A stretch of DNA of 64,000 bases from Methanobrevibacter sp. Its GTDB lineage: Archaea > Methanobacteriota > Methanobacteria > Methanobacteriales > Methanobacteriaceae. The stretch covers positions 26,256-90,255 of the forward strand of contig JALFJX010000025.1 in NCBI GenBank assembly GCA_022775905.1, given 5' to 3'. Each line of letters opens with the position of its first letter. Within the stretch, counting starts at the first letter, position 1. The position numbers were made by a program, and so were the translations under genes. Positions 28,400-37,381 of the stretch are shown piece by piece. Below the pieces are notes generated by a model, which saw only the letters and a program-made list of their open reading frames with translations, had not been told where the DNA came from and did not search any database.

Positions 28400-29544
28400 A
28401 TGAGTTATGTTTTAGCAAAATCTCAAAATGATGATATTCTTAGTGTAGGTGAATGTGGTGGAGCTGTAACCAGTGTCCTTAAATATTTACTTGATGAACA
28501 ACTTGTTGGTGGTGTTATTGCATTACGTCCTTGTGATGATGTTTACGATGCTACTCCTGTTTTTGTAACTGATTCAGAAGAGTTAGTAAGTACTGCTGGA
28601 TTTTACCACTGTGCTCCTACAATGATTGGAGATTTAATTGAACAATATGTTGATGATGACACTAAACTTGCTGTCATAGTTAAACCTTGTGACATGAGAG
28701 CAATGCATGAACTTATCATTAGACATAAAATTAACGGAGATAATATTTATTTCATTGGTTTGAACTGTGGTGGAACTGTTTCACCAGTCAGCGGTAGAAA
28801 AATGATTGATTTATTCTATGAAGCTGACCCTGATGATGTTGTAAGTGAAGAAATTGATAAAGGTAAATTTATTATTGAACTTGCAGACGGAACTGAAGAA
28901 GCAGTTAAAATCCACGATCTTGAAGCTGATGGATATGGATGTCGTAAAAACTGTCAAAGATATGATGTAAAAATCCCTAGAGGAGCAGATATTGCTTGTG
29001 GAAACTGGGGGGGGCTGAAGATGGATGGACTTTTGTTGAAATTAACAATGATAAAGGTCAAGAATTAATTGATGGTGCTAAAAAAGCGGGAATTCTTGAA
29101 ACTAAAACTCCTGCTGATGCAGCAGTTGAAGCAAGAAGTAAAGTTGAAAACATCATGATTAAAATGGCTAAAAAGAACCAAGAAGCAACATATCCAACTG
29201 TAAGTGCAATGACTGAATGGAGTCGTTGTATCAGCTGTTATGCTTGCCGTGACATCTGTCATGTCTGCTGGTGTTTCCATAACTGTGAATTAAACAAATC
29301 TTACTTCAAAGATGAAGCAAATGTACCTCCAAGTCCTATTGCTTTCCAAGGTGTAAGGTTATCTCACATGAGTTTCAGTTGCTGTGACTGTGGTCAATGT
29401 GAAGATGTATGTCCAATGGACATTCCTGTATCATTAATATTTGACAAATTGCAGAAAAAATACTGTGAAAGAACTGGTTACTATGCTGGAGTTTCTGAAG
29501 ATATCAAACCTCCTTTATACAGTCCAGAAAAAACAGAATTCTAG
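28400..29544 (+). pseudogene. FdhB/FrhB-like F420-binding iron-sulfur subunit, frameshifted at a G8 run
   Basis: Homologue of the beta subunit of F420-dependent formate dehydrogenase/hydrogenase, which passes electrons between F420 (FAD site) and iron-sulfur clusters. The start ATG at 28400 has AGGTGA upstream. The first frame (to 29068) has SVGECGGAVTSVLKYLLDE and VKPCDMRAM; the second (to 29544) has two cluster motifs, CISCYACRDICHVCWC and CCDCGQCEDVCPMD. They join at eight G bases (about 29005-29013), where nine would restore one frame of about 381 residues. A real slip mutation, a sequencing error, or programmed slippage are all possible. Confidence 0.75.
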
Positions 29545-29564
29545 AGGTGTTTTGTATGTCTGAA

Positions 29565-29960
29565 GAATTAAAAATTGTAGGTTTATTATGTAATTGGTGT
29601 TGTTATGGTGGAGCAGATACTGCAGGAACTGCACGTATGCAATACCCACCAAACATTAGAATTATTCGTGTAATGTGTTCTGGAAGAATTAGCCCTTCAA
29701 TGATTTTCAAAGCATTCCAAGAAGGTGCAGACGGAGTATTTGTAGGTGGATGTCATATCGGGGACTGCCACTATGATGCAGGTAACTACAATTGGTCCAG
29801 AAGATCCAAAATTGTTGAAGACATTCTCGAAGAATTCGGAATCGAAAAAGAAAGATTCCTCTATGAATGGATTTCAGCATCCGAAGGTGAAAAATTCCAA
29901 ACAACTATGGATGAATTCTATAAAATATTGACTAAATTGGGGCCATTAGAATTAGAATAA
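29565..29960 (+). CDS. mvhD: MvhD-like iron-sulfur electron-transfer subunit
   Basis: MvhD-family [2Fe-2S] protein that in methanogens links hydrogenase or formate dehydrogenase to heterodisulfide reductase. The product from the ATG at 29556-29565 begins near [21 protein letters not shown], with CNWCC at about residues 12-16, then [16 protein letters not shown] and [14 protein letters not shown] near 68-81, all characteristic. The ATG shortly after GAGGTG is preferred; the frame also extends to a TTG/GTG-type start at 29547. The gene is intact while the two before it are broken. Confidence 0.85.
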   Translation, partial: ELKIVGLLCNWCCYGGADTAGTARMQYPPNIRIIRVMCSGRISPSMIFKAFQEGADGVFVGGCHIGDCHYDAGNYNWSRRSKIVEDILEEFGIEKERFLYEWISASEGEKFQTTMDEFYKILTKLGPLELE

Positions 29961-30542
29961 TCAATTTTAATGACTGTAAATGTAAATAGCTATTTTTATA
30001 GTTATTTACTTCTCCTCTTTCATTGTCTTTCTAAGATTAGTATTCTATTTACTAATGTTAGAAAAATAGTTAAGTAGAGAATATTTAATTGTTTTTCGAA
30101 TTAATTAAATCTATATTGATACTTATTATTAGCCGATAACTTTTGGTCATCAGCATTGCTAATTGTTATCAATTTTTCTCCATCGATGTAGAAATAATTA
30201 ATCAAATAAAAAAAGAGAAATATATGAAATTCATATAGGTTTCTTTCACTGTCTACAATAATTATTAAAGCTTCTCCCTTTAATAGCTATCCATTTTTTA
30301 TTCATATGCAATCCATTTTCATATTGTATTAAATAATGTAATTTTTACTTAATTATATTATTACTTTTTATATTAATTATTTTATTTTATTTTGTTTAAT
30401 ATTTTGTATTACTTTTTATATTAGTTATTACTTTTTTTTATTTTTTTATAATTTAGTAATACTTTTATTTTTTTGTTCTGAATAACTTTATAAACTTGAA
30501 AATTAGTAAATTATATATGAATATATAATATTTGGTAATATT
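29961..30542. other. 582-base AT-rich non-coding region before the nicotianamine synthase-like pseudogene
   Basis: No convincing frame. It contains two tandem hairpins just past mvhD (29982-30061). At 30128-30170 the order is ATTAGC, GATAAC, GCTAAT, GTTATC, which allows two mutually exclusive hairpins. A near-exact direct repeat, TATTACTTTTTATATTA, occurs near 30358 and 30408. A TTTATAAA-like box near 30487 may be the promoter for the next gene. Confidence 0.55.
29982..30061 (+). terminator. Two hairpins downstream of mvhD
   Basis: GTAAATAGCTA at 29982-29992 pairs with TAGTTATTTAC at 29999-30009 (one G-T pair), followed by a pyrimidine-rich tract. CTAAGATTAGTA at 30031-30042 pairs with TACTAATGTTAG at 30050-30061 with one mismatch. 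They probably mark the transcript end of the formate dehydrogenase-like locus. Confidence 0.45.
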
Positions 30543-31427
30543 GTGAGTTGTTACAAATATTGGGGCAAGCTTGAAGAAATTGCTGACAAGTTATCTTCAC
30601 TAGGTGATGTGGATAAGTATGGTGATTCTGCATTGGATAATGTGGATATGAATGAAATTATGGAAATTTTGGAAGATGTTGGAATCATTGCGCACGATAA
30701 AACTATTGATTTTGATTCTGCAAAGCATATTCTTGATGATGAGAAAATGAATAAAGTTTTAAAATTAATCAGAAAATTTTATGTTTATGTGGGTGCAAGA
30801 CTTGAAACTGAAAAAACTATTGAAATGTTGGAAGCTGATGATTTGGATACAAATTTAGAATCATTTGAGTTCTATGATCGTTATGTTGGATTATTAAACA
30901 ATTAAAGTCAATTAGCTAAATTCAATGAAAACAAAACATTCGTATTCTTAGGTTCAGGTCCACTTCCAATTACTTTAATGATGTTCCATGAATTGTTTGG
31001 ATGCAAATGTATTGGAATTGAACAACAAGAGGATGTTGCTGAACTTTCAAGAAAACTCCTAAAGAAATTGGGGCTTGAAAATGACATTGAAATTGTTGTT
31101 GGTGATGAAACTACAATTCAGGATTTGGAATATGATATTTTAATGGTTGCTGCTCTTGCAGAACCAAAAGATAGAGTATTTACTAATATCTGGGAATATG
31201 TTGATGAAAATACTCCTGTAATTTATAGAACATATACTGGAATGAGAGCAATTTTATACTCTCCAGTTTTAGATAAGGATACAAGAGGGTTCCACAAAGA
31301 AGTAATGCTCTTGCCAACCGGAAATACAAACAATACTTCTGTTTTAATTAGAAAATGGTTTGATTTCTCAATTTATGTCTATGCTTTGCATATGACTTTT
31401 TTTACTTTTTTTAGATATTTTTATTAA
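30543..31427 (+). pseudogene. Nicotianamine synthase-like protein with an internal stop codon
   Basis: Homologue of archaeal nicotianamine synthase, which joins aminocarboxypropyl groups from S-adenosylmethionine to make a metal chelator. The start is GTG at 30543 (MSCYKYWGKLEEIADKL). The frame is interrupted by a single in-frame TAA at 30903-30905, after ...DRYVGLLNN, then continues unshifted with the methyltransferase-like core TFVFLGSGPLPITLMMFHEL and IGIEQQEDVAELSR. Combined length (about 294 codons) fits the archaeal family (about 275) with an odd aromatic tail after SVLIRKW, which suggests loss of the original stop. The gene is probably inactive. Confidence 0.8.
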
Positions 31428-31445
31428 TTATTTTTTTCATAATAT

Positions 31446-32237
31446 ATGCTCATGAAAGGAATTCTGGGAGCTATCTGTGGAGATATTATTGGATCAACTA
31501 GGGAGTTTAATCCAATTAAAACAAAAGATTTTGAATTTTTTAAAGATGAATCAACATTTACTGATGATACTGTAATGACATTGGCTGTTGCAAATTGGTT
31601 AATTGATGATAAAAATTCTGATGATGTTTTAATTAATAAATTGCAATATTGGGGCAATACTTATCCTTATGCAGGTTATGGTGGAAGCTTTAGAAAATGG
31701 TTGGTTGAAGATGATCCAAAACCTTACGGTAGCTGGGCCAATGGGTCTGCAATGAGGGTTTCACCATGTCCATGGGTTGCAAATTCATTGGATGAATCCC
31801 AAAAATTAGCTAAAAGGTCAGCTATTGTAACTCATAATCATCCTGAAGGAATAAATGGTGCACTTGCAACTTCTGATGCAATTTATCTTGCAAGAACAGG
31901 AGGAAGTAAGGAAAAAATTAAAAAACACATTGAAAAAGAGTACGGTTATGATTTGGATAGAACAATATGTGAAATTAGGCAGGATTATTCATTTGATGTT
32001 TCATGCAAAGGAAGTGTTCCGGAATCAATTATTTGTTTTTTAGAGGGAAATTCATATGAAGATACGATAAGAAATGCAATTTCGCTTGGTGGTGATGCTG
32101 ATACTCAAGCAGCTATTGCGGGCAGTATTGCATCTGCATATTGGGAAATCCCTGAGGATATTGTAAATAATTCATTAAATCGTTTAAATGATGATTTACT
32201 TGGAGTTTTAATTAATTTTGAAGAAAAATTTATGTAG
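31446..32237 (+). CDS. ADP-ribosylglycohydrolase family protein
   Basis: DraG-like hydrolase that removes ADP-ribose from proteins or small molecules. The 263 residues show the metal-binding motif FTDDTVMTLAVANWL near residues 38-52, an N-terminal GAICGDIIGSTREF and the C-terminal GGDADTQAAIAGSIASAYW, all conserved. Two starts are possible: ATG 31446 and ATG 31452 (MKGILGAICGD); neither has a good ribosome binding site, and the second matches the usual family start. The substrate is unknown. The 3' end overlaps that of the convergent TrmB gene by eight bases. Confidence 0.88.
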   Translation: MLMKGILGAICGDIIGSTREFNPIKTKDFEFFKDESTFTDDTVMTLAVANWLIDDKNSDDVLINKLQYWGNTYPYAGYGGSFRKWLVEDDPKPYGSWANGSAMRVSPCPWVANSLDESQKLAKRSAIVTHNHPEGINGALATSDAIYLARTGGSKEKIKKHIEKEYGYDLDRTICEIRQDYSFDVSCKGSVPESIICFLEGNSYEDTIRNAISLGGDADTQAAIAGSIASAYWEIPEDIVNNSLNRLNDDLLGVLINFEEKFM

Positions 32238-33024
32238 ATTGTTTTTTATTTTTTTTCTGTTTATTTTCTATTTTATGCAGTTGGTTCATGAATCTTTCAT
32301 CGTAATTTCTTGCAATGTCTTCATATTTGTTCCAGATTCCGATTGCAGATTTTGGAAGAACAGTTCTTTTGTCTTCACTGAATTTGGTATATGTATGCAT
32401 CATTTCCTTCGAATCGGCAATCAATACTTTAACAAAAGGGATGTCTGCTTTTTGAACTGGAATGTCATGGTCTTTGAAGAATTTAACAATGTGGAATGTT
32501 TCTTCATTAATGCAGCATGTTGGAGATGCAAGAATATTGACATTTAGATTTTTTCTCTTTTTAAATACCTTCACTAATGCTTCACCTTCGCCTTCAAACA
32601 GGAATCCAATTCTCATATTTACTGAAGTTTTAGCACGTGTAATTATTTCCAATTCTTGACTTATAATTCTCTCAACTCCATAAATTCTCCAAATAGGAGC
32701 TTGAACCTGGCTCATGCCGTTTTCATATACATTAGTAAGTCTTGTTATTGTGTCATCCAATTCAGATGTTAATTTGTTTTTTTCAAGAGTCAATACTTCA
32801 ACCGGTGATCTTACGGTATATGTTAGTGGTCTTCCGTCTTCAACATATATGTAGTTTTTCTGAATTAATCCCTTAAGAACATCATATATTTTACTTCTAG
32901 GAATGCCTGATTTTTCTGCTATTTCTGTTGCATTCGATGAGATTAAGGAAGTGAGTGTTACATATGCTTGCGCTTCATACATAGTGAGTCCTATTCCTTT
33001 GAGTACTGATATATTTTCATCCAT
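32230..33024 (-). CDS. TrmB family transcriptional regulator
   Basis: Archaeal TrmB-type regulator: an N-terminal winged helix (residues 1-70, with [16 protein letters not shown] and [14 protein letters not shown]) followed by a coiled segment and a C-terminal effector-like domain (about 110-245). The length of 264 residues is typical of the short TrmB-like subfamily. It is divergent from hcp, sharing a 119-base promoter region that contains a palindromic site, so it is a good candidate regulator of hcp and of itself. Confidence 0.87.
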   Translation of the reverse strand: MDENISVLKGIGLTMYEAQAYVTLTSLISSNATEIAEKSGIPRSKIYDVLKGLIQKNYIYVEDGRPLTYTVRSPVEVLTLEKNKLTSELDDTITRLTNVYENGMSQVQAPIWRIYGVERIISQELEIITRAKTSVNMRIGFLFEGEGEALVKVFKKRKNLNVNILASPTCCINEETFHIVKFFKDHDIPVQKADIPFVKVLIADSKEMMHTYTKFSEDKRTVLPKSAIGIWNKYEDIARNYDERFMNQLHKIENKQKKNKKQST

Positions 33025-33060
33025 ATTTATTATTATGTTGTAAGTCCATATATGATAATT

Positions 33061-33097
33061 ACTATTACTACTTGAATAGTGACAATATCTTTAAATA
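33061..33097 (+). promoter_or_regulatory. hcp promoter with palindromic operator-like site
   Basis: TTTAAATA at 33090-33097 is a good archaeal TATA box 47 bases before the hcp start. Just upstream, ACTATT at 33061-33066 and AATAGT at 33075-33080 form a perfect inverted repeat with an 8-base spacer. A second complementary pair, AGTCC near 33042 and GGACT near 33105, flanks this. The palindrome is the likely TrmB-type regulator site; overlap with the BRE region suggests control of initiation. Confidence 0.5.
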
Positions 33098-33143
33098 CTC
33101 TTTTGGACTACCTTTAATTAACGATATTTACGAGGTAATTATT

Positions 33144-34451
33144 ATGTCAGAAGGATTAGATATGTTCTGTTATCAATGTTCCCAGACCGCTAAGGGAACT
33201 GGGTGTACTGTTAAAGGTGTTTGCGGTAAAAATGCAACTGTTGCAAGATTACAAGATAATTTAATCTTCACCATGAAAGGAATCAGTGCATACAACTACA
33301 ACGCAAATGTTTTAGGAAAATACAACCCTGAAATTGATGCATTTTTAACTAAAGGTTTATACACTACATTAACCAATGTCAACTTTGATGCTGAAGACTT
33401 AGTTGCTCTTGCATTAGAAGCAGGTAAAGTCAGTGTTGATGTAATGAGATTACTCAAAGATGCACACATTGAAGCATACGGTGAACCAAAACCTGTTGAA
33501 GTAAAAGTCGGTGCACAAGAAGGACCTGCAATTATTGTAACTGGTCACGACTTAAAAGCTTTAGAAGAATTATTAAAACAAGTTGAAGGAACAGACATTA
33601 AAGTTTACACTCACTCTGAAATGTTACCTGCCCATGGATACCCTGGACTCAACAAATATGAAAACTTAGTTGGTCAATTAGGTGGAGCATGGCATGATCA
33701 AAGAACAGTCTTCAAAAAATACAATGCAGCTATTGTTGCAACCAGTAACTGTGTATTGCCTGCACTTGATGCATACAAAGAAAGAATGTTCACTATGGAT
33801 GTAGCTAAACTCGAAGGTGTAAAAACTATTGAAGATTATGATTTCTCAGAAGTAATTGAATGTGCAAAATCTTTAGGATCATTAGAATCTGAAGAATTAA
33901 CTACTCTTACTACTGGTTGGAGTGCAGGCGCTATTGTAGAGCATGCTGATGCAATCAAAAAATTAGTTGAAGAAGGAAAAATCAGAAGATTCTTCGTTGT
34001 TGGTGGATGTGACAAAGCAGCAAAACACAACAACTACTACAGAGAATTCGTACAAAACTTACCGCAAGATACAGTTATCTTAACATTAGCATGTGGAAAA
34101 TACAAATTCAATGACTTAGACTTAGGTGACATTGAAGGAATTCCAAGATTACTCGATGTAGGACAATGTAATGATACCATTGTTGCAGTAGATGTGGCAT
34201 TAGCTTTATGTGAATTATTCGACATGGAATTAAATGAATTACCATTAACTATTGTTCTCAGTTGGATGGAACAAAAAGCAGCTGCAGTACTCTGGGCTTT
34301 ACTCTACCTTGGAAAAACTGACATGTGGATTGGACCTGTACTTCCTGCATGGTGTAATGAAGACATTTTAAATGTCTTAGTTGGAAACTACAACTTAACT
34401 CCAACTTCTGGTAATGCATTAGTTGATATCAAAAAGATTATGGGGGAATAG
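33144..34451 (+). CDS. hcp: Hybrid cluster protein (hydroxylamine reductase)
   Basis: Hcp carries a [4Fe-4S] and a hybrid Fe-S-O cluster and is linked to nitric oxide and hydroxylamine detoxification. The start at 33144 is supported by GAGGT seven bases upstream and gives [20 protein letters not shown] with cluster cysteines C9, C12, C21 and C27. The length of 435 residues matches the short class III Hcp of archaea, which lacks about 100 residues after the N-terminal cysteines. Hybrid-cluster ligands are suggested by [21 protein letters not shown] and DVGQCNDT. It is followed by a cupin gene two bases after its stop. Confidence 0.94.
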   Translation: MSEGLDMFCYQCSQTAKGTGCTVKGVCGKNATVARLQDNLIFTMKGISAYNYNANVLGKYNPEIDAFLTKGLYTTLTNVNFDAEDLVALALEAGKVSVDVMRLLKDAHIEAYGEPKPVEVKVGAQEGPAIIVTGHDLKALEELLKQVEGTDIKVYTHSEMLPAHGYPGLNKYENLVGQLGGAWHDQRTVFKKYNAAIVATSNCVLPALDAYKERMFTMDVAKLEGVKTIEDYDFSEVIECAKSLGSLESEELTTLTTGWSAGAIVEHADAIKKLVEEGKIRRFFVVGGCDKAAKHNNYYREFVQNLPQDTVILTLACGKYKFNDLDLGDIEGIPRLLDVGQCNDTIVAVDVALALCELFDMELNELPLTIVLSWMEQKAAAVLWALLYLGKTDMWIGPVLPAWCNEDILNVLVGNYNLTPTSGNALVDIKKIMGE

Positions 34452-34453
34452 TT

Positions 34454-34783
34454 GTGAATGATGATATTAAAGCTAAGGCTTTAAATATCCAATTTTTATT
34501 GGACTATCAAAAAGATAGTGTCGTCAGCCGTGAAGTGCTTAAAAAAGAGCTAGGTACAATTACATTCTTTGCGTTTGATCAAGGTCAAGGATTATCTGAA
34601 CATTCTGCTCCTTTTGATGCGTTTGTTCAAGTTATTGATGGTGAAGCCGAAATCACAATTTCTGGAAAAACACACACTGTTAGCTCTGGAGAATTTATTA
34701 TAATGCCAGCTAATGAACCTCATGCACTTCAAGCTGTAATATCTCCATTTAAAATGATTTTAACCATGATTAAATCTAATTAA
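34454..34783 (+). CDS. Small cupin-domain protein
   Basis: A 109-residue single-domain cupin. Metal-binding motif 1 can be seen as GQGLSEHSAPFDAFVQVIDGEAEI (His, Asp/Glu region) and motif 2 as PANEPHALQAV. Start GTG at 34454 follows GGGGGA by six bases. It is co-transcribed with hcp, a recurrent pairing in methanogens, so it may help in nitrosative or oxidative stress, but the substrate is unknown. Confidence 0.85.
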   Translation: MNDDIKAKALNIQFLLDYQKDSVVSREVLKKELGTITFFAFDQGQGLSEHSAPFDAFVQVIDGEAEITISGKTHTVSSGEFIIMPANEPHALQAVISPFKMILTMIKSN

Positions 34784-34931
34784 TTTCATTTTAAATTTCT
34801 ATACCTGAATAAAATAATATACCACATTACATTAACCATGAGGATATTGGATGTGCGTTTACCAATATGTTTCATGGTTTTTGTCGTTTTTAATCTCTCT
34901 TTTTATCATATGAAAAACACGGATTTGGTAG

Positions 34932-35744
34932 CTATTGTTTCCACCAAATCAAAATCCAATCTGCTTTGTCTTTGACATTATAATATTTTTCAGTTTCTTC
35001 ATTGTATGTAAGAACTCTTTTTAGATATTCTTTTAGAAGCTCTTTTTCATTGTCATTGTATAAGTCAGTCCTGAATTTTCCATTACCTGCAGCTTCATCA
35101 ATGCTGTCGTATTCACGGTAGTTATTGAGGTCAAACCTTTCAATATTTGCATAAATCCCTAAATTGAACATTATGTTGAAAAAGTAGTTATAATCAGGGA
35201 AATCTTCTGTTTTAATTCCAATTTCATTTTCGAAATCCTTTTCGATTTTCTTGTTTTCAGGTCCAAAAATTGTTATGAAGACATATTTGTTTGCAATTTT
35301 ATTAAGTTCTTCTAAAGTTTTATCAATTGGAATGATTCCATTAAGTGATCTTGAGCATACTACTACATCAACATCTCCAATATCTTCATAGGTTATCTCT
35401 TCAATAGGTTTTAGAATGGTTTCGATATTTTCCACATCATTTTCAATAGCTCTTTTTTCAAGATATTCAAGCATTTTGGGTGATGAATCAACTCCTATTA
35501 CTTTTTTAACTTTTTTAGCTATTGGTATGGTTATTGATCCTTCACCGCAGCCAACATCCAAAACTGTGTCATTTTTATCTAAAATTAATTTATCAAATAA
35601 TGCGTCCTGATAGTCATCTTTTCTTGTTCGTTTATAAAATCCCGGTGCTGCTTTGTCCCAATCTTTATTGATTTTGTTTTCTAAGCGTTCACCCCAGAAT
35701 TTTACCCAGTCAACATCATTCGGATCATCAATGCATTGTTTCAT
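34932..35744 (-). CDS. Class I SAM-dependent methyltransferase
   Basis: Methyltransferase of 270 residues with the class I core: motif I VLDVGCGEGSITIPIAKK near residues 62-79, acidic motif II VIGVDSSPKMLEYLEK and a motif VDVVVCSRSLNGI near 127-139. The substrate is not identifiable. Its ATG overlaps the stop codon of the upstream Fe-S aldo/keto reductase by one base (TAATG), so the two are translationally coupled and probably act together. Confidence 0.85.
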   Translation of the reverse strand: MKQCIDDPNDVDWVKFWGERLENKINKDWDKAAPGFYKRTRKDDYQDALFDKLILDKNDTVLDVGCGEGSITIPIAKKVKKVIGVDSSPKMLEYLEKRAIENDVENIETILKPIEEITYEDIGDVDVVVCSRSLNGIIPIDKTLEELNKIANKYVFITIFGPENKKIEKDFENEIGIKTEDFPDYNYFFNIMFNLGIYANIERFDLNNYREYDSIDEAAGNGKFRTDLYNDNEKELLKEYLKRVLTYNEETEKYYNVKDKADWILIWWKQ

Positions 35745-36754
35745 TATTCCACCTTTGTTTTACCGGTCAATACGTTTTGATAGTCTTCATAGTTTTCTTT
35801 CATAAGTTCTGGAATATCAAGTTCATAGGGGCATTTGTCAACACATGAGTAACATTCAGTACAGTCTTTTGTTTTTTCCATAAGTTTTTGTGTTTTTTCA
35901 TCTAAATTAGGTTCAGTTGGAAAACGCCTAATCCATAATGACATTCTGCAGCATAAACTGATGTTAATTTCTTCAGGACATGGCATGCAGTATCCGCAGC
36001 CTCTACAGAAGTTCACTCCTAGTTCTTTTTTATCATTTTCAATATCTGCTTTCAAATCATCAGTTAAAATGGTATTTTTATCATAGGATAAGAATTCGTT
36101 AAGTTCTTCTAGTTTTTGAATTCCCCAAATTGGCAATACATTATCGAATTGGTTCATATATGCAAAGCTGGCTTTGGAATTTTTGATTAATCCGCCACCC
36201 ATTCCTTTCATTGCAATAAAACCAACATCCATTTGTTTACATTTTTCAACAAGTTCCAATTCTTCTTCACCGCTTAAGTATGAAAATGGATATTGCATTG
36301 TTTCATAAAGTCCACTGTCTAATGCTTCATGTGCATGAGTGATTTTATGGGTTGTGATTCCAATGTGTTTTACTTTTCCTTCTTCTTTTGCTTCAAGCAT
36401 TGCTTTATATAATTCATCATCTGCTTTTGGACAAAATGAAAGGTTGTGGAATTGATATAAGTCAACATAATCTGTTCTTAATTCTTTAAGTGATGTTTCT
36501 AAATCATTCCAAAATTCTTCAACTGTTTCCATTCCGGTTTTTGTTGCAATGTAAATGTTTTCACGAACATCTTCAAATGCTTTTCCGAGTTTTCCTTCAC
36601 TGTCAGTGTAGAAACGTGCAGTATCATAAAAGTCAATTTCATTGTCATATGCAGTTTTTAATATTTCAATGGAATCTTCTTCATTTCTTCTCTGAATTGG
36701 AAGTGCTCCAAATCCGTTTTTGTTTACTTTTAAATTTGTTTTTCCAAGTCTCAT
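35744..36754 (-). CDS. Aldo/keto reductase with C-terminal 2x[4Fe-4S] ferredoxin domain
   Basis: Oxidoreductase of 336 residues. The N-terminal TIM barrel (1-250) has MRLGKTNLKVNKNGFG and the active-site-type DFYDTARFYTDSEGKLG, though the usual catalytic spacing is only partly visible. The C-terminus has ferredoxin-like cysteines CRGCGYCMPCP (about 253-263) and CTECYSCVDKCPYEL (about 300-314). Such archaeal/clostridial fusions are thought to use ferredoxin electrons. It is second in a minus-strand group with a transglutaminase-like gene upstream (27-base gap) and the methyltransferase downstream. Confidence 0.88.
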   Translation of the reverse strand: MRLGKTNLKVNKNGFGALPIQRRNEEDSIEILKTAYDNEIDFYDTARFYTDSEGKLGKAFEDVRENIYIATKTGMETVEEFWNDLETSLKELRTDYVDLYQFHNLSFCPKADDELYKAMLEAKEEGKVKHIGITTHKITHAHEALDSGLYETMQYPFSYLSGEEELELVEKCKQMDVGFIAMKGMGGGLIKNSKASFAYMNQFDNVLPIWGIQKLEELNEFLSYDKNTILTDDLKADIENDKKELGVNFCRGCGYCMPCPEEINISLCCRMSLWIRRFPTEPNLDEKTQKLMEKTKDCTECYSCVDKCPYELDIPELMKENYEDYQNVLTGKTKVE

Positions 36755-36781
36755 TGTATCAATCCCTTTTTTTAAATTAAA

Positions 36782-37366
36782 TCAATCAAAATTAATTTTT
36801 AGTTCGAATAGGTTTTCATTTTCATTAAGAGTCTTTATCAATCTTTCATCTAAATCGGTATTGTTGTCATTATAATCAATTTCATTTAATTCACTTCTGG
36901 CTTCAAAAGCTAATTGATTATTGTCTAAACAGAATTCATTATTCTCATTATTTATGTTGCCTCTAGCATCGAGTCTAATCCATTTGCAGGAATTTTCTAT
37001 GTATACAGTATTCAATGCATGGATCATATGACCTTGGTTCCCAGTTTCAGACAATGAGAGAAGTTGGTAACTAATTCCTGATGGGATGTTATTTGCTCTA
37101 AGAATGGCTGCAAGAAGGCAGGATTTTGTCCAGCAAATTCCAGTTTTATTCTTAAGCACATCACTGGCAGTCCTTGAAACAACATTTGCTCCAATATCCC
37201 AGGAATGTGGAATTTCGTCACGAACAAACATGTAACTTCTTTTTATGTAGTCATTCTTATCTGTTGATTGATTTTTTAATTCTCTGACCTTTTCCTGGAT
37301 GATTGGGTTCATATAATCTATGCTTTGTGTTTCGTTTAAATATTCTGTAATAGTGGAATTGTCCAT
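36782..37366 (-). CDS. Transglutaminase-like cysteine protease-fold protein
   Basis: Transglutaminase-superfamily protein of 194 residues. A Cys-His-Asp triad is visible: Cys in KTGICWTKSCLLAAIL (about 75), His in HMIHALNTVYI (about 115) and Asp in WIRLDARGN (about 133). No signal peptide, so it is probably cytoplasmic. It lies between a TPR protein gene (15 bases upstream) and the Fe-S aldo/keto reductase. Substrate unknown; could be a peptidase or amide hydrolase. Confidence 0.83.
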   Translation of the reverse strand: MDNSTITEYLNETQSIDYMNPIIQEKVRELKNQSTDKNDYIKRSYMFVRDEIPHSWDIGANVVSRTASDVLKNKTGICWTKSCLLAAILRANNIPSGISYQLLSLSETGNQGHMIHALNTVYIENSCKWIRLDARGNINNENNEFCLDNNQLAFEARSELNEIDYNDNNTDLDERLIKTLNENENLFELKINFD

Positions 37367-37381
37367 TTTAATTCACCATTT

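Noticed and set aside
29982..30061. Hairpin pair as a structured RNA gene
   Set aside because: Too short and simple; placement just after mvhD is better explained by transcript-end structures.
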